From: Muribaculaceae bacterium
GTDB taxonomy: Bacteria > Bacteroidota > Bacteroidia > Bacteroidales > Muribaculaceae
Length of the DNA stretch: 46,527 nucleotides
Direction: 5' to 3'
NCBI GenBank assembly: GCA_009775125.1
Contig: VSPD01000019.1
Location: forward strand, 1 to 46,527
The position numbers were made by a program, and so were the translations under genes. The notes beneath the pieces were generated by a model. It worked only from the letters and a program-made list of their open reading frames with translations, searched no databases and was not told the DNA's origin. Position 1 is the first letter of the stretch; every line of letters starts with the position of its first letter. This document shows positions 40,178 to 46,527 of the stretch, in pieces.

Positions 40178-41878
40178 ATGAGTAACAATGTATCCGCCAG
40201 CCTTCGTGACAAGGCTTGGGCAAGATGGACTGCGCTGGGGCTGCTGGCCTTCGCCATGTTCTGTTCTTACATTTTTATGGATATCCTGTCGCCTATCAAG
40301 GACTTGCTGCAATCGACACGCGGCTGGGACTCGACGGCTTTCGGCACGATGCAGGGCTCGGAAACTTTCCTCAACGTGTTCATTTTCTTCCTGATTTTTG
40401 CCGGCATCATCCTCGACAAGATGGGTGTGCGGTTCACGGCCATACTCTCGGGCGCGGTGATGCTCGTGGGAGCCACCATCAACTGGTATGCCCTCACCGA
40501 CGGCTTCCTGGGCAGCGGTCTCGACCGTTGGTTCACCGACCATCTTAACTATATCCCTGTGTTCGACGAGCTTGGCATTTCGCCTTTCTACGAAGGCATG
40601 CCCGCGTCGGCCAAGTTCTCGGCCGTCGGCTTTATGATTTTTGGCTGTGGCGTTGAAATGGCCGGCATCACGGTGAGCCGTGGCATCGTTAAGTGGTTCA
40701 AGGGCCGCGAGATGGCTTTGGCTATGGGTTCGGAGATGGCGTTGGCGCGTCTTGGCGTGGCCACATGTATGATATTCTCGCCGATGTTTGCCAACCTTGG
40801 CGGCGAGGTGAGCGTGTCGCGCTCGGTGGCTTTCGGCGTGGTGCTTCTGCTTATCGCCCTGATTATGTTCATCGTATATTTCTTCATGGATAAGAAACTC
40901 GACGCCTCGGGCGTGGAGGAGGAAAAAGACGAGCCATTCCAGCTGCGCGACCTTGGCAAAATCCTCACCAGCAGCGGTTTCTGGCTTGTAGCCCTGCTCT
41001 GCGTTCTCTACTACTCGGCTATCTTCCCCTTCCAGAAATATGCCGTGAACATGCTTCAATGCAACCTTACGCTCACCGAGCCGGGCGCCGAGTCGTTCTG
41101 GGCGTCCGACGCCGTAACGGTGATTCAATATGTGATTATGCTCGTTGTGGCCGGCGCGGCTTTCGCGGGCAACTTCTCAAAAAACAAGGCGGCCAAGGGC
41201 GGTCTTTTCACTCTCGCCGTGGTGGCTCTCGTGGGCTACTGCTTCTTCGGCTACATGCGCCAGTCGGCGGCTGCCATTTTCGCCGTGTTCCCCCTCTTGG
41301 CCGTGGGCATCACCCCCATCCTTGGCAAATATGTCGACTATAAGGGCAAGGCCGCCTCGATGCTCATCGTAGGCGCGCTTTTGCTCATTGCCTGCCACCT
41401 CACTTTCGCCTTCGTGCTCCCGCAGCTCAAAGGCAACGACCTCGGCGGCGTGATTGTGGCCTACCTCACGATTCTTGTGCTGGGCGCATCGTTCTCGCTT
41501 GTGCCCGCCTCGTTGTGGCCGAGCGTGCCCAAGCTGGTCGACTCTAAGATTATCGGTTCGGCCTATGCGCTTATATTCTGGATTCAGAACATCGGCCTGT
41601 GGCTGTTCCCGCTCCTTATCGGCAAAGTGCTCGACAGCACCAACCCGCAGGTTGTCGACGCCGTAGCCGCCGGCACCATGAGCGCCGAGGAGGCTGCCGT
41701 AAGCTACAATTACACCGCGCCGCTTGTAATGCTCGCATGTCTGGGCCTTGCCGCCCTTATAATCGGTTTCATCCTTAAAGTTATCGACCGCAAGCAGGGT
41801 CTTGGCCTCGAAGAGCCAAACATTAAAGAGCCGCAGGCCGAAATACTCGCTTCCGAGGTTGAAGCCGTCGAAGAATAA
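40178..41878 (+). CDS. MFS transporter
   Basis: A 566-aa major facilitator superfamily protein with about 12 to 14 membrane segments. A long cytoplasmic loop (KKLDASGVEEEKDEPFQL, about residue 245-265) separates the two halves. LDKMGVRFTAILSG resembles the loop 2-3 motif of the family. The C-terminal tail is acidic. It looks like a nitrate/nitrite-porter or sugar-type permease of the kind annotated simply as MFS in Bacteroidales; substrate is unknown. Downstream genes encode secreted proteins and are spaced 24 nt away, so read-through is possible. Confidence 0.88.
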   Translation: MSNNVSASLRDKAWARWTALGLLAFAMFCSYIFMDILSPIKDLLQSTRGWDSTAFGTMQGSETFLNVFIFFLIFAGIILDKMGVRFTAILSGAVMLVGATINWYALTDGFLGSGLDRWFTDHLNYIPVFDELGISPFYEGMPASAKFSAVGFMIFGCGVEMAGITVSRGIVKWFKGREMALAMGSEMALARLGVATCMIFSPMFANLGGEVSVSRSVAFGVVLLLIALIMFIVYFFMDKKLDASGVEEEKDEPFQLRDLGKILTSSGFWLVALLCVLYYSAIFPFQKYAVNMLQCNLTLTEPGAESFWASDAVTVIQYVIMLVVAGAAFAGNFSKNKAAKGGLFTLAVVALVGYCFFGYMRQSAAAIFAVFPLLAVGITPILGKYVDYKGKAASMLIVGALLLIACHLTFAFVLPQLKGNDLGGVIVAYLTILVLGASFSLVPASLWPSVPKLVDSKIIGSAYALIFWIQNIGLWLFPLLIGKVLDSTNPQVVDAVAAGTMSAEEAAVSYNYTAPLVMLACLGLAALIIGFILKVIDRKQGLGLEEPNIKEPQAEILASEVEAVEE

Positions 41879-41902
41879 TAAATAATACTCTGAACAGCAC
41901 TT

Positions 41903-44137
41903 ATGAGATTCCTTTCCACTATCTTGATTTCAATGTCCGCCGCCACGGCGATTGCGCAAGTCATTAATCTTCCCGAGGCTCCTGCTCGCTCCGGACTTAT
42001 ATCGATGCACCAAAGCACGGTGCGTCCGGCGCGCACTGTGCAAGGCCGTGCCGCCGAGCCGCTGGCTACTCTCAGCGAGAGCTTCGAGGGCACCAACGGC
42101 ACAAGCAAGACATGGCTTCCCGACGGCTGGGAGCGTATTCGCACCAACGAGACCATGTCGGCGGTGGAAGGCTGGGTGGCCGGTCCGCGCTACACCGGCG
42201 CTCCGGCCCCGTCCGACGGCGACTATTATATGACCATGCTCTATCCTATGGGCACGCCCAAGGACGAATGGCTCGTGACGCCGGCTGTGGCAATCAAGGA
42301 GGGGATGGAACTGACCTTCGACACATGGTTCTCGCCGGCATATTTCTTCATTCTCGACCGCGACCATTACGATGGCACCACCGGGGAATTTATCAAGCGC
42401 GAGGTGGCATCTTCGTTCCAGATATGGGTGCAGCCTGAGGGTGGGGAATGGACTATGGTGAAAGATTTTGTCGACGATTACATGGATATGTCTTATGACG
42501 ACATGGCCATGTCGGAATCGACAACCATGTTCAGCCGCACGATTCCGCTCGGCGACTATGCCGGACGCACCGTGCGCGTCGGGTTCCGCTACAAGGCCGA
42601 CGACGGCAATATTATTTTCCTCGACAATGTGAGGATTGAATATCCGTTGCTGCCCGTGTTCTATCAGGCTCCGCTCAGCACTCTGTATTTTGGTTTCTCG
42701 TCGACAATGTGGTCGGCATCGCCTTACGATGTGGCGCTCTTCCCCGTGTTTGCTCCCGTTACGTGGACCAACCTTACCGGGGTAGACAATGCCGCTTACA
42801 CATGGCGATATGCCGATCCGGTGACCGGCACAGAGTCGAACACCAACGACACCGACCTTACTGTGGAATACAGCACGTTCTACCAGCCGGGCGCCACCTC
42901 GTACACCAACTACTATTCGGCTCCTGTGCTCGAAGGCGAGGCAGAAGGTTACACCGCGGCCTGGTATCAGGAACCCATAAGGGCAATGCAGATGGGCGGC
43001 GACGCCACTTTGCAAGGGAAAAATTCGTCGACAGGCGAGATTGTCAACGTTACATATGGCCTCATACCCTTTAATCTCGGCACCGACGGCATCGACATCT
43101 CCGTGGCTCCGGCCTACGACTATGGCGAGACGAGTGTGCCCATTTTCGGATATAGCGACCGTACCCGCCAATGGTGGACGGAGAACTCTCTCGGCATAGA
43201 CGCTCCCGAAAGCGACTATGCCGAAGCCATTGCATATCTCAACTATTTTGAGGCTCCGACGTCGCCGCTCGTTGTAAACGGGCTTTGGACTCTTGCCAAA
43301 GGTCAAATCACCGACGATGCCGAATTTGTGGCCGAGATTTACGCCGTAAGCGGCGGTGTGCAGGCCGCAACGCCTGTGGCGCGCGCCGTATGCCGTGGCT
43401 CCGAGGCTGAAAAAATAGAAGGAGGAACCCAACTTTACCTTACCATTCCGTTTAAATTCGACAGCCCGGTTGTGCTCTCCGATTCCGAAGCCGAGGCTTA
43501 CCATATAATGATTTCGGGCTACAACGACCCGGCTAACGTGACATGGTTTGCCCCGCTGCACTCGATGTTCCCGCGCCTCGACGGCGTGTCGCTCGGCAGC
43601 GTGCGTCGCCACACTGTGACAAACGGAACGGAAGCCTATGACATAGTGCCGCTCGGACAGTTCTACGGCGACTATGGCCTGCTCAATGTGTCGTTCGCCA
43701 TATGCCTCGATGCTTTCTATCCCTGGCTCAAAGCCGAAAATACGGAGATTGAGATTGACAACGCCTCGCCCGCGACAGTGAATCTCGACTCGTATTACGA
43801 TGCTTCGTCTCTCGTGCTTACGCAACCCGACGGCTCCGCGCTGCCTTCGTGGCTGTCGGCCTCTGTTGCAGGCCGCTACGACAAGGCCGCCATCACGCTT
43901 ACGGCATCTACCGATGCTCCGGCCGAGGCTGTTGTCAAAATCGCCGCGCCGGGTGTAAGTGAACAGATAAAGGTAAAGGCCACCGCGGCCGGCATCGCCG
44001 ACGCCTCCACATCTGCGGACTCGCCGGTGACCGGGATATTTACCCCGGCCGGCATCGCCGTGGAAAGCGCCGACGCCCCCGGCCTCTATATATTGCGCCA
44101 TGCCGACGGCTCCGTGTCGAAAATTCTCCGAAAGTAA
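41903..44137 (+). CDS. Secreted choice-of-anchor J domain protein 1
   Basis: A 744-aa secreted protein. Signal peptide residues 1-19 (MRFLSTILISMSAATAIAQ). Residues about 55-250 match the choice-of-anchor J/cleaved-adhesin jelly-roll: ESFEGTNG, WLPDGWERI, DEWLVTPAVAI, VRVGFRYKADDGNIIFLDNV. The remainder is beta-rich with no clear enzyme motif, and the end (GIFTPAGIAVESADAPGLYI then a KILRK tail) is shared in form with the next protein and other Bacteroidales exported proteins. It probably binds or displays on the surface. Confidence 0.8.
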   Translation: MRFLSTILISMSAATAIAQVINLPEAPARSGLISMHQSTVRPARTVQGRAAEPLATLSESFEGTNGTSKTWLPDGWERIRTNETMSAVEGWVAGPRYTGAPAPSDGDYYMTMLYPMGTPKDEWLVTPAVAIKEGMELTFDTWFSPAYFFILDRDHYDGTTGEFIKREVASSFQIWVQPEGGEWTMVKDFVDDYMDMSYDDMAMSESTTMFSRTIPLGDYAGRTVRVGFRYKADDGNIIFLDNVRIEYPLLPVFYQAPLSTLYFGFSSTMWSASPYDVALFPVFAPVTWTNLTGVDNAAYTWRYADPVTGTESNTNDTDLTVEYSTFYQPGATSYTNYYSAPVLEGEAEGYTAAWYQEPIRAMQMGGDATLQGKNSSTGEIVNVTYGLIPFNLGTDGIDISVAPAYDYGETSVPIFGYSDRTRQWWTENSLGIDAPESDYAEAIAYLNYFEAPTSPLVVNGLWTLAKGQITDDAEFVAEIYAVSGGVQAATPVARAVCRGSEAEKIEGGTQLYLTIPFKFDSPVVLSDSEAEAYHIMISGYNDPANVTWFAPLHSMFPRLDGVSLGSVRRHTVTNGTEAYDIVPLGQFYGDYGLLNVSFAICLDAFYPWLKAENTEIEIDNASPATVNLDSYYDASSLVLTQPDGSALPSWLSASVAGRYDKAAITLTASTDAPAEAVVKIAAPGVSEQIKVKATAAGIADASTSADSPVTGIFTPAGIAVESADAPGLYILRHADGSVSKILRK

Positions 44138-44161
44138 ATACCACCATCATAACCGTTTACA

Positions 44162-46147
44162 ATGAATAAATTTATCCTGCCGCTTATCGCCATGCTTGCG
44201 GCCTCATCGGCTGTTGCTTCCGCTCCGGGCAAATATGCCTCGCGTGTGCCCGACATCGAGCCTGTAACGTTCTATGAAGGGTTCGAGGACTACGACACGT
44301 CCATGGGGCTGAACTGGATTCCCGAGGGTTGGTCGAAAGTGTGCACCGACGCCCACAAACCCACGCCGGAAATGCTCGCCCGCAACGTGAACAACACCTG
44401 GTATGTCTACGAATCGTCGGAATTCATGCAGGAAATGACGCCCGACGGCTGGAACGAGGCTTTTATTCATTTCGGATATACCGACGACGAGCGCGGAAGC
44501 TCTAACGCCGCTCAGGACGAATGGCTCATCACCCCCGAAATCTCGCTCGGAGCCAATGAGGAACTGTCGTTCTATCTCCAATGCGACTATTCCACCGTGT
44601 ATGAATGGGACTGGAACAAATCTTGCTTCAAGGACCGTTCTGACATAAAGAATACTCTTAAAATTATGGTCACTGCCGACGGCGGCGACTCCTGGGAAGA
44701 AGCCTGGGATCTCGAAGCCGACGAAGTGCGCCGTCACCCCGATGCTGTGTGCTTCAATCAATACGGCAACTTGCAGTACCACCAATTCACCACATCGCTT
44801 GCCGCTTTTGCCGGCAAGAGCGTGCGCATCGGCTTCCGCTATGTGCGCCAAAGCGGCGACGGCATCGGCAACTCCATGATGCTCGACGGTGTTACGGTGA
44901 AGCCCGCCAAGGCTGTCGAAGGCCCCAACCGCGAGGGCTGGACGCTGCTCGGCACCGGCTCCATGGCCGACGGCTGGGTGCTCCCGGCTCTCACAGTCAC
45001 CCCCTCGGAATTCTACAATCCGCAAGACTACATCTTCCCCGTCGACATCTACGAGAAGGACGGCCAACCCGGAATGTTCCTGCTCGCATCGCCGTGGACT
45101 TCCGACAAGTTCCCGTTTATCCACCTCAACGGCAACACCACCGTGCCCTATGACATAGTGGTCGACGCCACCGACCCCGACTTCGTGATCATAACCCCGC
45201 AGGTGTCCGGCTTCGAGCACAAGAACCCCGGCTCGAAGGCCAACCGCTATGCCACGCCTTATTACATATCACACGCCGGAAAGCAATATCTCGACGAAGG
45301 CTACTCAAAGCCCGACATCATAGCCTACGGCCATGCCGCCACCTACGACGCGAAAACAGGGATTATCAACATCCCGGGCCCGAAATACGGCCACACCGCA
45401 TCCGATGTGGCATATATTCCGTCGGGCTTCAACGAAGCATACTATCCCTCGGTGATTTACCTTCCCACGGGCAACACGCCCGAACTTGTGTGGAACCCGC
45501 TTGGTAAAGCATCGTTTACCGACGGATTCCTTTTCCCCGGTTTTGTAGGCGACCCCGCAGGCAACGAATGGGAGGTGGAGATAGAGGAGCGCGCCGGTCA
45601 GCCGGGCATGTACCGCATCATCGACCCCTACACAAGCGCAGTCTCGCCGATGGCAATGTATAACAACAACGTGCACTCGGCCAAGATTATAATCGATGCC
45701 ACCGACCCCGAACTCGTAATCATGGAGCCGCAATACTCCGGTTTCTCGGGCATGAACAACGGCACATATTGGAACTACTACATCGGCAACGATGCCGGCG
45801 TGCTCGCCTTCTCCGGCGGTTATCTCAAAGACCAGATTAAGCAAATGCTCGCCGAAGAACGCCAAGATAAACTTGCCGACGGCGTTATCACCTTCCGCGA
45901 GCCTATGTTCGGTTCCAACAATTACGGCGGATTCGGCTACAAATGGAGCGACGAGAATGATCAGACACTAAATCATCCGGCGCGGCTTGTCCTCCCCTCC
46001 GCAGCATCCGTCGGCTCGGCCACTGCCGCTCCCGACGCTCCCGAATCCTGGTACACCATTTCCGGCGTGCGCCTTGGCGCAGAGCCCTCGGCTCCCGGCC
46101 TCTACATCCGCGTAAAAGGATCCATTGCCGAAAAAATCCTGAAATAA
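44162..46147 (+). CDS. Secreted choice-of-anchor J domain protein 2
   Basis: A 661-aa paralogue of the preceding protein, 24 nt downstream. Signal peptide MNKFILPLIAMLAASSAVASA. The first 240 residues carry the choice-of-anchor J pattern (YEGFEDYDTSMGLNWIPEGW, DEWLITPEISL, SVRIGFRYVRQSGDG). Two similar segments follow, each with a D-A-T-D-P-x-(F/L)-V-I-(I/M) phrase (VDATDPDFVIITPQ and IDATDPELVIMEPQ), showing an internal duplication. The end (WYTISGVRLGAEPSAPGLYI then a KILK tail) resembles the first protein. Together they look like a co-expressed pair of surface proteins; ligand unknown. Confidence 0.8.
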   Translation: MNKFILPLIAMLAASSAVASAPGKYASRVPDIEPVTFYEGFEDYDTSMGLNWIPEGWSKVCTDAHKPTPEMLARNVNNTWYVYESSEFMQEMTPDGWNEAFIHFGYTDDERGSSNAAQDEWLITPEISLGANEELSFYLQCDYSTVYEWDWNKSCFKDRSDIKNTLKIMVTADGGDSWEEAWDLEADEVRRHPDAVCFNQYGNLQYHQFTTSLAAFAGKSVRIGFRYVRQSGDGIGNSMMLDGVTVKPAKAVEGPNREGWTLLGTGSMADGWVLPALTVTPSEFYNPQDYIFPVDIYEKDGQPGMFLLASPWTSDKFPFIHLNGNTTVPYDIVVDATDPDFVIITPQVSGFEHKNPGSKANRYATPYYISHAGKQYLDEGYSKPDIIAYGHAATYDAKTGIINIPGPKYGHTASDVAYIPSGFNEAYYPSVIYLPTGNTPELVWNPLGKASFTDGFLFPGFVGDPAGNEWEVEIEERAGQPGMYRIIDPYTSAVSPMAMYNNNVHSAKIIIDATDPELVIMEPQYSGFSGMNNGTYWNYYIGNDAGVLAFSGGYLKDQIKQMLAEERQDKLADGVITFREPMFGSNNYGGFGYKWSDENDQTLNHPARLVLPSAASVGSATAAPDAPESWYTISGVRLGAEPSAPGLYIRVKGSIAEKILK

Positions 46148-46180
46148 AGGTACCGGCACATAAAGGTACCAGCACATAGG

Positions 46181-46370
46181 AACGCGAGCCTCCGGCTTGC
46201 GAAAATAAAAGGGTGTGTCAAAACACCAAAGGCATGGACGTACGGCCCGTGCGTCCACGGGGCTGCGCCGTGCCGGAACCATCAAGAACCATGAACGAAC
46301 TATCGGGGGACTATTTGTTTTTTTTGGGGCGGGGATGGTGGGTTATTTTGGGACGGACGCACGAGCCGTA
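46181..46370. repeat. Two-armed intergenic repeat, copy 2
   Basis: An AAGCCTCCGGCTTG-like copy (46181-46204, GCGAGCCTCCGGCTTGCG) is followed by GTGTGTCAAAACACCAAAGG and arms CGGCCCGTGCGTCC (46243-46256) and GGACGCACGAGCCG (46353-46366), the same order as at 20614-20735. The loop differs. The whole gap after the last gene holds only repeats. Confidence 0.6.
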
Positions 46371-46404
46371 CAATGCGGTTCAAATAAGCCGTCGCTATGG
46401 AGGA

Positions 46405-46421
46405 GAATCGCGTAGCGATTC
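46405..46421. repeat. Small perfect hairpin GAATCGC-GTA-GCGATTC
   Basis: Seven-base arms around GTA, adjacent to a TAGCCCGGGGTGGAGCG stretch that looks like another intergenic repeat. Confidence 0.5.
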
Positions 46422-46482
46422 AAGAATGTAGCCCGGGGTGGAGCGACAGCGTAGCTTTTAGCTTTGCAGACGAGATTCAGAG

Positions 46483-46508
46483 TTAACAATTACCATCTGA
46501 ATTGTTAA
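46483..46508. terminator. TTAACAATT hairpin at the right edge
   Basis: Perfect 9-bp arms TTAACAATT and AATTGTTAA with an 8-nt loop. It lacks GC, so it is a weak terminator or an operator of a gene beyond the window. Confidence 0.3.
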
Positions 46509-46527
46509 ATAGAAAGACAGAGGCGGT

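Noticed and set aside
41930..44101. A 723-codon open frame antisense to the first choice-of-anchor J gene
   Set aside because: Shadow of a real secreted protein; composition is dominated by Arg, His and Gly without motifs.

Overview
The window is chromosomal DNA from a member of the Bacteroidales, probably a Muribaculaceae-like gut bacterium. Several things point there. Promoters have the Bacteroidetes -7 form TAnnTTTG (often TAACTTTG), sometimes with a TTTG -33 box about 20 nt upstream. Shine-Dalgarno sequences are largely absent. The gene families are typical of the order: DUF3316, TIGR02757, choice-of-anchor J proteins, an alginate-lyase/GH88 fusion and many DUF1016 (YhcG) copies. No rRNA, tRNA, CRISPR array, transposase or integrase was seen.

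Region 1 (about 1-8.9 kb) is the most notable part. It looks like an undescribed RiPP (ribosomally made, post-translationally modified peptide) gene cluster. A 51-residue precursor with a five-cysteine core (SCVCCGSGICCVG) is followed by a strong hairpin and then a tightly coupled operon: three tandem paralogous radical SAM/SPASM enzymes, an unrecognised 265-aa protein, a YcaO-family enzyme with a C-terminal Cys cluster, a B12-type radical SAM enzyme related to RiPP maturases, and a second unrecognised protein. A perfect 33-bp palindrome ends the operon. Upstream lies a possible structured RNA and a 46-aa ORF on the minus strand. The cluster looks less GC-rich than the genes that follow it.

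Region 2 (8.9-20.5 kb) is a housekeeping and carbohydrate segment: a secreted alginate-lyase/GH88 fusion, a TIGR02757 protein, a glycosyltransferase, an ATP-grasp-like protein, gdhA and a PH-domain membrane protein. Accessory genes interrupt it. Two DUF1016/YhcG nuclease genes (one frameshifted) are each bounded by exact direct repeats (17 and 23 bp), and an AAA+ ATPase gene has an imperfect repeat at each end. They look like single-gene insertions into promoters or start codons of resident genes. A third YhcG remnant lies at 39.5 kb.

Region 3 (20.9-29.5 kb) is a minus-strand run of nine genes: an ABC ATPase and permease, a GntR/YtrA-type regulator, a membrane-anchored DUF2807-like protein, then a MacB-type export system (ATPase, two permeases, periplasmic adaptor, TolC). 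Its promoter is clear, and a C10 tract lies in the 5' untranslated region.

Region 4 (29.5-36.7 kb) holds a small plus-strand operon (DUF3795, YciI, META lipoprotein) behind a structured leader with a possible 8-codon leader peptide, then a divergent MATE exporter/AraC regulator pair, then an S41 protease lipoprotein and a DUF3316 protein whose signal peptide is encoded by heptanucleotide repeats.

Region 5 (36.7-46.5 kb) carries parC, an MFS transporter and two secreted choice-of-anchor J proteins, with several copies of palindromic intergenic repeats. All functions are inferred from reading the sequence; no database search was run.
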